Shown here: positions 9,278-16,588 of the stretch, piece by piece
Layout: the number at the start of each line of letters is the position of its first letter
Position numbering within the stretch: position 1 is the stretch's first letter
Assembly: GCA_027485165.1 (NCBI GenBank)
Contig: JAIXRN010000069.1
Coordinates: forward strand, 1-64,000
Reading direction: 5' to 3'
DNA: 64,000 bases
Source of the DNA: Rubrivivax sp.
GTDB lineage: Bacteria; Pseudomonadota; Gammaproteobacteria; Burkholderiales; Burkholderiaceae_C
Notes under the pieces: generated by a model
The model's input: only the letters and a program-made list of their open reading frames with translations
Database searches by the model: none
Told to the model about the DNA's origin: nothing
Made by a program: the position numbers and the translations under genes

Positions 9278-10859
9278 CGGTGGTGCCCTGCCCCACGGTA
9301 CTGGCCACGTCTACCGTCCCGCCATGCAGTTCCACGATGCGCTTGACGATCGCCAGGCCCAGGCCCTTGCCCCCTTCGCTGGTGGCTGGCGCCACGCTTT
9401 GGCGCGCCTGATACAGGCGGTCGAAGAGATGGGGCAGTTCTTCGGGCGCGATGCCGGCGCCCGTGTCGGTCACGGCCACCTGAACGCGGCCGGCCTCGAC
9501 GTCATGGCCCGCCGCCAAGCCGGCGGTCAGCACCACCTGGCCGCCCGCCGGGGTGAACTTCAGCGCGTTGTCCAGCAGGTTGGCCACTGCACGTTCGAAC
9601 AGCTCGACGTCGACCGCGGCCACGGGCACCGCGCTGCCCTGCGCTTCGAAATGCAGCGCCACGCCCTGCTGCTGCGCGCGTTCGGCAAAGCGCAGCGCGA
9701 TGTCGTCCAGCACCTCGGCCAGGTCCAGCCGGATGGGCTTCAGCTTGAACTCGGGCTCGTCCAGCAGCGCCAGGTCGCCCAGCGAACGAACCATACCCGC
9801 GGCATTGCTCGTGTTGCGCAGCGCCACCTGCACCAGGTGCTGGTCGGCGGCGCGCGCGCTGTCGCCGGCCCAGCGCTGTTCCAGCGTTTCCAGGCAGGCC
9901 ACGGTGGCGGTGAGCGGGCTGCGCAGGTCGTGCGAGAGGTTGGACACGCTTTCACGCCGGAAGTGGTCCATGCGCTGCAGCGCGTCCCACTGCGTGCGCA
10001 GCGTGGCCAGCAGGGCCCGGAAGCCCTGCCGCAGGCGGCTGAACTCGTCGTCCCCGGCCACGGGCGCTGGCTGATGCGGGCTGGCGGCGGCGCTGCTGAA
10101 GCCGTCGCGCGCCGCGCGGGCGACTTCGTCGCTGAGCACGCGCAGCGGCCGCGTGACGGTGCCGATGATCCAGGCCGCCAGCAGCGAGCCCAGCACGATG
10201 AGCGCGGCCACCGCCGCCAGCGCCGGCCCGGCCAGGCTGCTGCGGAACAACGCCTGGCCGGTACCTGGCAGGCCGGGCTTGCGGCACACCAGGTACAGGT
10301 AGCCGGCCACGGGCTCGGCAGCGCGGATCAGCGGCCGGCGCAGCGCGCGCGCGGCGACCACGGCGTCGGCGTCCATGCGCTCGGGGTCGTCGCCCATCAC
10401 GAAGGGCGCACGACGGCTCGCCTGGGCGTCGTTCGAGGCCGCCGCCGACTGTTGCACCGGCGCCAGCGCCACCTTGAAGCCCGGCGCCAACTGGGCCTGC
10501 CCGGTGTGGGCGAGCACGCTGCCGTCGGCCGCCAGCAGGTAGAGCTGGCTGTCGGGTTCGAACAGCAGCAGGCTGCCCAGGAACTGGCGGAAGCTGTCGG
10601 GGCTGCGGTCGTGCACGTCCAGCAGATCGTCGTACTGCGCCACCACGCGGGCCAGGAATGCGTCGGCACGCAGGTAGGCGTTCTCTTGCTCGAAGCGCTG
10701 GAAGGCCAGCGCCAGGGTGACGATCACGCCCGCGGCTGTGAGCACGCCCGTCAGCAGCACGGCCAGCGCCAGGCGCACGCGAACGCTCATGCCGCTTCGC
10801 ACACTCATGCCGGTTCGCCCGGTCGCGCCTGCTTCCACGCTCAGGCTTGGGGGCTTCAT
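9252..10859 (-). CDS. Two-component sensor histidine kinase
   Basis: 535 residues. One membrane segment lies near residues 28-50 and a second near 212-235, flanking a sensor loop of about 160 residues. A HAMP linker follows, then HisKA with the phospho-acceptor in SNLSHDLRSPL (His near 309), and a HATPase domain with N-box LLDNALKFTP, G1 DTGAGIAP and G2 GGKGLGLAIVKR. The ATG overlaps the stop of the response regulator gene (ATGA), so the pair is co-translated. The signal is unknown. The gene converges on, and overlaps by 26 bases, the LysR gene. Confidence 0.92.
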   Translation of the reverse strand: MKPPSLSVEAGATGRTGMSVRSGMSVRVRLALAVLLTGVLTAAGVIVTLALAFQRFEQENAYLRADAFLARVVAQYDDLLDVHDRSPDSFRQFLGSLLLFEPDSQLYLLAADGSVLAHTGQAQLAPGFKVALAPVQQSAAASNDAQASRRAPFVMGDDPERMDADAVVAARALRRPLIRAAEPVAGYLYLVCRKPGLPGTGQALFRSSLAGPALAAVAALIVLGSLLAAWIIGTVTRPLRVLSDEVARAARDGFSSAAASPHQPAPVAGDDEFSRLRQGFRALLATLRTQWDALQRMDHFRRESVSNLSHDLRSPLTATVACLETLEQRWAGDSARAADQHLVQVALRNTSNAAGMVRSLGDLALLDEPEFKLKPIRLDLAEVLDDIALRFAERAQQQGVALHFEAQGSAVPVAAVDVELFERAVANLLDNALKFTPAGGQVVLTAGLAAGHDVEAGRVQVAVTDTGAGIAPEELPHLFDRLYQARQSVAPATSEGGKGLGLAIVKRIVELHGGTVDVASTVGQGTTVRLSLPGA

Positions 10860-11569
10860 CCCGGCGCGTCGCGCATCTTGTAGCCCGCGCCGCGCACCGT
10901 CAGGATGAACTGCGGCTGCATCGGGTCGGCTTCGAGTTTGGCGCGCAGGCGGTTGATGTGGGTGGTGACGGTGTGTTCGTAGCCTTCGTGCGTGTAGCCC
11001 CAGACGGCGTCCAGCAGCTGCGCGCGTGAAAACACCCGGCCCGGGTGGCTGGTGAAGTGCAAGAGCAGGTCGAATTCCAGCGCCGTGAAGTCCAGCGCCC
11101 GGCCACCCACGCGCGCTTCACGCCGGCTGGGCAGCAGTTCCAGCGCGCCGTTGCGCAGCACCTGGGCGGGTGCGGCCGGGGCCAGCGCGGCGGCGCGCAG
11201 CAGTTCGGCGCGGCGCAGGAGGGCCTTCACGCGGGCCAGCAGCTCGGCCATCGAAAAGGGCTTGGTCAGGTAGTCGTCTGCGCCCAGTTCCAGGCCCAGC
11301 ACGCGGTCGAGTTCGGTGCTCTTGGCGGTCAGCATCAGGATGGGCGTGGCGCGACCGCGTCCGCGCAGCGCCTTGCACACGTCCAGCCCGTCCATGCCGG
11401 GCAGCATCAGGTCCAGCAGCAGCAGGTCGTGCGCTTCTTCGGCCTGGCTGGCCAGCGCGGCCGTGCCATCGGCCACGGCCTGCACGCGGTAGCCGGCCTG
11501 CTGCAGGTTCAGCACGATCAAGTCGCGGATGTCGGCCTGGTCTTCGGCCACAAGGATGTGCGCGGGCAT
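10856..11569 (-). CDS. OmpR/PhoB-family response regulator
   Basis: 237 residues from the ATG at 11569 (MPAHILVAEDQAD). The frame opens upstream to a TTG at 11605, but that extension lies before the receiver fold and has no ribosome site. The receiver domain shows the acidic pair ED, the phospho-Asp in LLLLDLMLPGMDG, the Thr/Ser switch in MLTAKS and Lys in LTKPFS. The C-terminal winged helix contains LDFTALEFDLL, RAQLLDAVWG and THINRLRAKL, typical of PhoB-like DNA-binding domains. It is partner to the kinase encoded immediately downstream (4-base overlap). It is divergent from the ECF sigma factor gene across about 150 bases, which may hold promoters for both. Confidence 0.93.
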   Translation of the reverse strand: MPAHILVAEDQADIRDLIVLNLQQAGYRVQAVADGTAALASQAEEAHDLLLLDLMLPGMDGLDVCKALRGRGRATPILMLTAKSTELDRVLGLELGADDYLTKPFSMAELLARVKALLRRAELLRAAALAPAAPAQVLRNGALELLPSRREARVGGRALDFTALEFDLLLHFTSHPGRVFSRAQLLDAVWGYTHEGYEHTVTTHINRLRAKLEADPMQPQFILTVRGAGYKMRDAPG

Positions 11570-11721
11570 GGGCTGAGGGTCGTCTGGGCCGCTCCAGTCT
11601 GACAAACCGGGCGCCGTTTGCTGGCCTGTGGGGGCGATGTGATGTGGCTGTGATCTTCGGTGAGCAACCTGCGATGGCCGGCCGCGACAGTGTAGTCATC
11701 GCCCACCCCAGAGCCCCGACC

Positions 11722-12327
11722 ATGCACACCGCCGCCCATACCGCCGTTCCCGCCGTTCCCGCCGCCCGCCCTGCCTACGCCGCCCCCCAGGGCCTGGCGG
11801 CCGGCCCCGCCCTGCCCGTGGCCTGGGGCGACCTGGCGCCGCACCGGCCCTTCCTGGTGCAGTACGCGCGCCGCCGGCTGCTGGACCCGGCGCTGGCCGA
11901 AGACCTGGTGCACGACGTGTTCGAAGCCGTGGTCACAGGCCGCGCCAGCTTCGGCGGGCGCAGCGCGCTGCGCAGCTGGCTGGTGGGCATCCTGAAGCAC
12001 AAGATCGTCGACCTGGTGCGCCAGCGCAGCGGCCACGACAGCCTGGACGGCGCCAGCTTCGACGACGACGGCAGCGATGGCCCGCAGGCCGGGGCCTACG
12101 ACAGCCTGACCTGCCCGCGGCCGCGCCCCGAAGAAGTGGCAGAACAGCGCCAGCAGCTGGCCGCTGCGCTGCACCGCATCGCCGCGCTACCGCCCAAGCT
12201 GCGCCAGGTGGTGGAACTGCGGCTGCTGCACGAACGCAGCAGCGCCGAGGTCTGCCACACGCTGCAGATCAGCGAACAGAACCTGTTCGTGCGCCTGCAC
12301 CGCGCGCGCAAGGCGCTGGCCAGCTGA
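11722..12327 (+). CDS. ECF-type RNA polymerase sigma factor
   Basis: 201 residues. An alanine/proline-rich leader of about 35 residues precedes region 2 (YARRRLLDPALAEDLVHDVF, then SALRSWLVGILKHKIVD) and region 4 (ALPPKLRQVVELRLLHERSSAEVCHTL, then EQNLFVRLHRARKAL). The glycine/aspartate-rich linker between the regions is long. No anti-sigma factor gene is adjacent: downstream is a convergent gene 10 bases away, upstream is the divergent two-component system. The first ATG after the intergenic region was chosen; an in-frame ATG at 11674 is an alternative. Regulation is therefore unclear. Confidence 0.88.
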   Translation: MHTAAHTAVPAVPAARPAYAAPQGLAAGPALPVAWGDLAPHRPFLVQYARRRLLDPALAEDLVHDVFEAVVTGRASFGGRSALRSWLVGILKHKIVDLVRQRSGHDSLDGASFDDDGSDGPQAGAYDSLTCPRPRPEEVAEQRQQLAAALHRIAALPPKLRQVVELRLLHERSSAEVCHTLQISEQNLFVRLHRARKALAS

Positions 12328-12337
12328 AGGCGCGGGC

Positions 12338-13288
12338 CTAGCGCCGGATCTCGCAGGTCTTCACGCGGTTCGGGTAGGGGTCGCCGCCGAAGTTGTTGCT
12401 GTCGCAGTTCACCCCGCCCCAGACGTCGCGGTAGTAGTAGCGGCCCAGGGTGCCGTAACGCACCTGCACGCGGCCGCTGACGTTGCAGCGTTCGCCTTCG
12501 CGCGCGCAGCGGTTCCAGGCCGTGCTCTCGCCACTGCCACCCCAGCCGCTGGCCTGCACTTCGCAGTGCTTGACCTGGCCATAGGACGGGTCGCCAAAGA
12601 CGCTGGTGCTGCAGCTGACTTCGCCGCTGACGGTGCGCGTGGCGAAGCGCTGCCCGTCACCAAAGCGTACCTGCACGCGGCCGTTCACCCGGCAGGTCTG
12701 CCCTTCGGCCGCGCAGTAGCGCCAATTGCTGCTGCTGCCGCCTGAGCCGCCCCAGCCGCCGCCCGCGATCGCGGCTTCGCGCCGCACTTCGCAATGCTTG
12801 GTGACGCCGTACACCGGGTCGCCGAAGTCCGTGACGTCGCAGCGCACGCTGCCATAAGCGCGGCGGGTGGTGAAGCGGTTGCCGTCGCCAAAGCGCACTT
12901 CGGAAGCGCCACGAAAGCGGCAGGTCTCGCCTTCAGGGGCGCAGAACACCCAGTCGCTGCTGGCGCTGCCACCACCACTGCTGCCCCCGCTACCGCCAAA
13001 GCTACCGGCGATTTCGCAGCGCTTGGGCGTGTTGGGCGCAGGGTCACCAAAGGCTTCGTTGCTGCACATCACGTCGCCGCGCACCGACCGCGTGGCCCAG
13101 CTGCCCGGCACGCCATAGCGCACCAGCGCGCGCGTGGCGACGCGGCAGACTTCCCCTTCGCGGGCACAGTCGCGCCAGCCGTCTTCAGCGGCCTGTGCGG
13201 CCGGGGCAGCAGCCCACAGCAGACCGGGCAGCAGCCCCAGGAACAGCCCGCGCAGCCAGCAGGCCCAGAACGCTCGTGTGGCAAACAT
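12338..13288 (-). CDS. Secreted protein of four cysteine-rich tandem repeats
   Basis: 316 residues from the ATG at 13288, which has AAAGGA 8 bases upstream and opens a clean signal peptide (MFATRAFWACWLRGL to AAQAAE). The mature protein consists of four repeats of about 58 residues with glycine/serine linkers. Each repeat reads W-x-x-C-A-x-E-G-x-x-C near its start, a V-R-(Y/F)-G core, then a single Cys, FGDP and a terminal K-x-C-E. That gives four cysteines per repeat, probably two disulfides. I do not recognise a named family with certainty; the layout suggests a carbohydrate- or surface-binding module. The open frame continues upstream to 13684, into the attachment site, but that part is not coding. 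Confidence 0.75.
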   Translation of the reverse strand: MFATRAFWACWLRGLFLGLLPGLLWAAAPAAQAAEDGWRDCAREGEVCRVATRALVRYGVPGSWATRSVRGDVMCSNEAFGDPAPNTPKRCEIAGSFGGSGGSSGGGSASSDWVFCAPEGETCRFRGASEVRFGDGNRFTTRRAYGSVRCDVTDFGDPVYGVTKHCEVRREAAIAGGGWGGSGGSSSNWRYCAAEGQTCRVNGRVQVRFGDGQRFATRTVSGEVSCSTSVFGDPSYGQVKHCEVQASGWGGSGESTAWNRCAREGERCNVSGRVQVRYGTLGRYYYRDVWGGVNCDSNNFGGDPYPNRVKTCEIRR

Positions 13289-13508
13289 CTGCAATGTCCT
13301 TTCCAACCGTACGACGAAACCCATGCTAGCCGGGCGGAACAGGGCCTGCCAAGCCGGGCCAGCCAGGTCAAGCCCAGCCCGGTCCAGCCGCGCAGCCTGG
13401 TGCAACAGCTGGATGGATGCTGGCCGCAAAGCGAAGTGGCTGAGCGACGGCAGTCTGCGCTGTGCAAGCGCTGCAGCCCGGGGTCGGGCGGCCTGGTGGA
13501 GCGGCGCC

Positions 13509-13549
13509 AAAAAGGCTAACGGGCTAGGGGCCGAAGCCGCTAACCCGTT
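13509..13549 (-). terminator. Displaced original tRNA-Phe terminator
   Basis: On the minus strand AACGGGTTAG pairs with CTAGCCCGTT (one G-T pair) around a GC-rich loop and is followed by a run of five T. It lies just outside the left attachment core, where the sequence downstream of tRNA-Phe would have been before the element inserted. A functionally equivalent hairpin sits inside the element next to the intact tRNA. Confidence 0.6.
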
Positions 13550-13565
13550 GATTCCATTCTTGAAT

Positions 13566-13613
13566 TTTGGTGGCCTGGGGCAGAATCGAACCACCGACAC
13601 GCGGATTTTCAAT
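13566..13613. repeat. Left attachment core (attL-type), partial tRNA-Phe
   Basis: 48 bases match tRNA-Phe from the anticodon stem to two bases beyond the CCA end. The single difference from the right copy is at 13582 (A against G at 35153) and lies in the T-stem, where it would still allow a G-U pair. This copy has no 5' half and is not a functional tRNA. Confidence 0.92.
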
Positions 13614-13745
13614 ATGCGAGATGACGTACTCGCGGAAGTTTCGACGTGTTGAGATTTCCCACATCCTCCTAGGAAATCAAGCATTCATCAGGGATCCCGG
13701 CCTTCGCCTAACGTTGGACGGCGTTGATATGAATGCCTAGAATGT

Positions 13746-13765
13746 GCTTACACGGCTGCTTACAT
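13746..13765 (+). promoter_or_regulatory. Putative integrase arm-type site, left
   Basis: Two direct half-sites GCTTACAC and GCTTACAT begin exactly 12 bases apart, 133 bases inside the left core. The same pair with the same spacing and orientation occurs near the right end at 35059-35078. Paired direct repeats at both ends of a tyrosine-recombinase element fit arm-type binding sites for integrase or its directionality factor. No experiment supports this here. Confidence 0.5.
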
Positions 13766-13799
13766 GGGTTTGCGGGTGAGCGCATCGGAGGATGCGGAC

Positions 13800-15152
13800 G
13801 TGGCCAAAGTCAACTTCACTGCCGGCCGGCTGGCCGACTTCACCTGCCCTGATGGCAAGACCCAAGCCTTCCTTTGGGACTCGAAGGCGCCGGGCTTGGG
13901 GCTGCGGGTCACGGCCCAGGGCGCACGCGCCTACATCTTCCAGGGTCGCCTGCGTGACGGGCAGACCGTTCGCCTCACCATCGGCGAGCCCATCAGCGAA
14001 GACGGCACGGGCGTGTACACGATCCCCAAGGCCCAAGAGCAGGCCCGCCGCCTGCAGCGACTCATCGACGAAGGCAAAGACCCGCGCCGCGAACGTGCGG
14101 AACAGGAGGCCAGCGATCGCGCCGTCCGTGACGCGGACAAGGCCGCGCGCCAACGGCTCGAAGTCACTGGTCTCATGGCGTGGGAGGTCTACTGTGCCGA
14201 GCGCAAGCCGCACTGGAGCGTGCGGAACCACGCCGACCACCTGGCTTTCGCCACCGAGGGCGGCAGGCAGCGAAAACGCGCTGAGGGTAAGACCATCGTC
14301 GGCCCGCTGCGCCCGCTCCTGGCCCGCCCGCTGGCCGAGATCGACGCCGCCGCCGTGCAGTCATGGGTGACGCGCGAGACGAGGGCCCGCCCGGCGCGTG
14401 CCCTGCTGGGCTTTCGCTTGCTGCGAGCCTTCCTGAACTGGTGCGCCGAGAGCGACGACTACCGCTTGATGGCCCAGCCTGGCGCCTGCCGCAGCAAGAA
14501 GACGCGCGAAAAGCTCGGCAAGCCGGCCGCAAAGACGGACTCCCTGCAGCGGGAGCAACTGGCCGAATGGTTCAAGGCCGTGCGCGGTGATGGCAACCCG
14601 GTCGCTGCTGCTTACCTGCAGACCCTGCTCCTGACCGGCGCGCGCCGTGAGGAACTGGCGGGCCTGCGCTGGGACGACGTCGACTTCCAGTGGAAGGCGC
14701 TGCGCATTCGCGACAAGGTCGAGGGCGAACGCACCATTCCGCTCACCCCCTACGTCGCACACCTGCTGTCATGGTTGCCGCGTCGGCCGAAGAACCCCTA
14801 CGCCTTCACCAGCCCCGGCGCAGCAAGTGGCCGGTTACAAGACGCGCGGGCGAACCACACCCGGGCACTCAAGATCGCGGGCTTGCCCCACGTCACCCTG
14901 CACGGTTTACGCCGGTCCTTCGGAACGCTGTCGGAGTGGGTGGAGGTGCCCGTGGGCGTGGTGGCGCAGATTCAGGGCCACAAGCCCAGCGCCATTGCCG
15001 AGAAGCACTACCGGGTGCGCCCGCTCGACTTATTGCGGATGTGGCATGAGCGCATTGAAGCCTGGATGCTTGGTCAGGCCGGGATCGACTTCAAGCCGAA
15101 GGTCGAAGAGAAGCCTGCGCCTCAGGCTGTAACAGCGCACAGGGCTGCTTGA
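13800..15152 (+). CDS. int: Tyrosine-recombinase integrase of the element
   Basis: 450 residues from a GTG start preceded by GGAGG at 8 bases. The upstream in-frame ATG at 13764 lies inside a putative arm site and has no ribosome site. The N-terminal arm-binding domain (residues 1-95) has SKAPGLGLRVT and GRLRDGQTVRLTIG. A core-binding domain spans about 130-230. The catalytic domain carries Arg in TGARREELAGLRWDD, HGLRRSFG (H-x-x-R), a later His in IQGHKPS and the nucleophilic Tyr in AEKHYRVR. It should catalyse site-specific recombination between the tRNA-Phe core and the circular element. Its position next to the attachment site is canonical. Confidence 0.95.
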   Translation: MAKVNFTAGRLADFTCPDGKTQAFLWDSKAPGLGLRVTAQGARAYIFQGRLRDGQTVRLTIGEPISEDGTGVYTIPKAQEQARRLQRLIDEGKDPRRERAEQEASDRAVRDADKAARQRLEVTGLMAWEVYCAERKPHWSVRNHADHLAFATEGGRQRKRAEGKTIVGPLRPLLARPLAEIDAAAVQSWVTRETRARPARALLGFRLLRAFLNWCAESDDYRLMAQPGACRSKKTREKLGKPAAKTDSLQREQLAEWFKAVRGDGNPVAAAYLQTLLLTGARREELAGLRWDDVDFQWKALRIRDKVEGERTIPLTPYVAHLLSWLPRRPKNPYAFTSPGAASGRLQDARANHTRALKIAGLPHVTLHGLRRSFGTLSEWVEVPVGVVAQIQGHKPSAIAEKHYRVRPLDLLRMWHERIEAWMLGQAGIDFKPKVEEKPAPQAVTAHRAA

Positions 15153-15395
15153 TCAATTCAGGACTACAGCCAAGGTCTAGCGCTCGACGGAGGGTCTTTC
15201 CCTGCGTAGCACCATGAATCTGGCGCTGGCGAGAGCAACGACTGTGACGTATGCCCCCCAGAGTGAGGGTCTTCGCCGGAAGCGTCTGCTGCGTTTGTTG
15301 CGTTTATGTCGTACATTAAATGCGCACTGCGCAGATGCCTCAAACATCGGAAGTTTGTCCGCTTCGTGGTGCCTGTGAACCAACGGAGACGCGCG

Positions 15396-15863
15396 ATGAC
15401 ATCTGCTCAACTAGAGCGGCTTCTATCGCCGGAGCTGACTCAGGAAGAGGCAGCGATGGCACAAGCTGCACAACGGGTCGTGATGGCTTCTCTCGACCAC
15501 TCCAAAGCTACGAGCATTCAGCTCGTCAGCGAGGATGGCTCAGCGCCGACCGTGAACGTACCACCCAAGGTACTCAGGTTCATCGGACAGGCTCTTGGGT
15601 TGATGGCACAGCGCCGTCCCGTACTGCTGATGCCGCAGAAGCAAGAACTTTCCACGATGGAGGCAGCCAACTTCTTGAACGTATCGCGCCCGTTCGTCAT
15701 CAAGGAAATCGAGGCCGGCCGCCTCAAGCACCGCAAGGTCGGCACACACCGACGCGTGCTCTACGAGGACCTGCTGATTTACGCCATGGAGATGCGCGCT
15801 CAGCAAGAGTCCGCACTCGAGCGCATGGCCCAGGACGCAAGCGAACTTGGGCTCGACTACTGA
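15396..15863 (+). CDS. Antitoxin-like excisionase-family DNA-binding protein
   Basis: 155 residues from an ATG with GGAGA 6 bases upstream; a longer frame opens at 15306 but has no ribosome site. Residues about 85-135 form an excisionase/MerR-like helix-turn-helix: LSTMEAANFLNVSRPFVIKEIEAGRL, then KHRKVGTHRRVLYEDLLIY. The gene lies 37 bases before a PIN-domain gene on the same strand. Excisionase-like HTH proteins paired with PIN proteins are a known antitoxin/toxin layout, so this is probably the antitoxin and autorepressor. It might instead act as a directionality factor for the adjacent integrase. The 243 bases between integrase and this gene hold no convincing ORF. Confidence 0.75.
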   Translation: MTSAQLERLLSPELTQEEAAMAQAAQRVVMASLDHSKATSIQLVSEDGSAPTVNVPPKVLRFIGQALGLMAQRRPVLLMPQKQELSTMEAANFLNVSRPFVIKEIEAGRLKHRKVGTHRRVLYEDLLIYAMEMRAQQESALERMAQDASELGLDY

Positions 15864-15900
15864 GCCGAAGGCGCTGCTGAGGTTCTGAAGGCTAGAGAGC

Positions 15901-16482
15901 ATGGCTGGACACGCCCGCTACACAGCGCTGCTAGACGCGTGCGTCCTGTTCCCAATTGCCGTATGCGACGCCTTAATGAGCGTGGCCACCACGCGCATCT
16001 ACGCGCCGAAGTGGACCGAGCGAATCGAAGAGGAGTGGACCCGGAGCCTTGAAGGCGAGAAAGGCGTGCCGCCAGGGACATTCAACGTGCGCAGGGACTG
16101 CATGCGAGAGGCCTGTCCGGACTGGCAGGTCCTAGAGTCAGCTTGGGCACCATTGGAGTCCTGCTTACAGCTGCCTGATGAGAACGACCGACACGTCCTC
16201 GCGGCGGCAATAGCCGGGCACGCGGACTGCATCGTGACGACTAACCTCGCCGACTTCCCAGAGTCTGTGCTCGGACCGCTGGGTATCGAGGCGCTACATC
16301 CTGACTCGTTCCTCGTGGCGCAACTGGACCTGGACGCCTTGCTGGTGCTGCCTGCGTTCAAGAAGATGCGCGCGAGGCGCAGAAAGCCGGAGTGTACGGC
16401 GATGGATTTCGCAGACGCGCTGGAGCGCAACGGGCTCGTGCAAACCGCGCTGTTCCTGAGACAGGCGGCCGAGCTCATCTGA
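15901..16482 (+). CDS. PIN-domain protein, probable toxin
   Basis: 193 residues. The PIN fold begins with the first acidic residue in YTALLDACVLFP, then a central Glu region (EEEWTRSLEG), then DENDRHVLAAAIAGHADCIVTTNLADFP, which supplies the remaining metal-binding Asp residues. PIN toxins are magnesium-dependent RNases that cleave tRNA or mRNA. The C-terminal part (residues 135-193) is helical and is often seen in the larger PIN proteins paired with excisionase-like antitoxins. It follows the antitoxin-like gene by 37 bases. The 106 bases to the next gene (convergent hsdR) contain nothing I recognise beyond a short TGCCG/CGGCA hairpin. The RNA target is unknown. Confidence 0.8.
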   Translation: MAGHARYTALLDACVLFPIAVCDALMSVATTRIYAPKWTERIEEEWTRSLEGEKGVPPGTFNVRRDCMREACPDWQVLESAWAPLESCLQLPDENDRHVLAAAIAGHADCIVTTNLADFPESVLGPLGIEALHPDSFLVAQLDLDALLVLPAFKKMRARRRKPECTAMDFADALERNGLVQTALFLRQAAELI

Positions 16483-16588
16483 CTGCCGTGCGGCAACCCG
16501 TGGTCATGCCGGCTCACTTGTCCACACCAAGCTTGAGCAACCGTGACGGCGAATAGCGTTGGGCCGGCGATCGCTGAACGCGCGTTGA

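Noticed and set aside
13289..13684. N-terminal extension of the cysteine-repeat protein
   Set aside because: It would cross the attachment core and lacks a ribosome site; the ATG at 13288 has a good one and begins a signal peptide.
15177..15410. 77-residue minus-strand ORF between integrase and antitoxin-like gene
   Set aside because: Basic low-complexity sequence without ribosome site or family features; it overlaps the likely promoter of the antitoxin-like gene.
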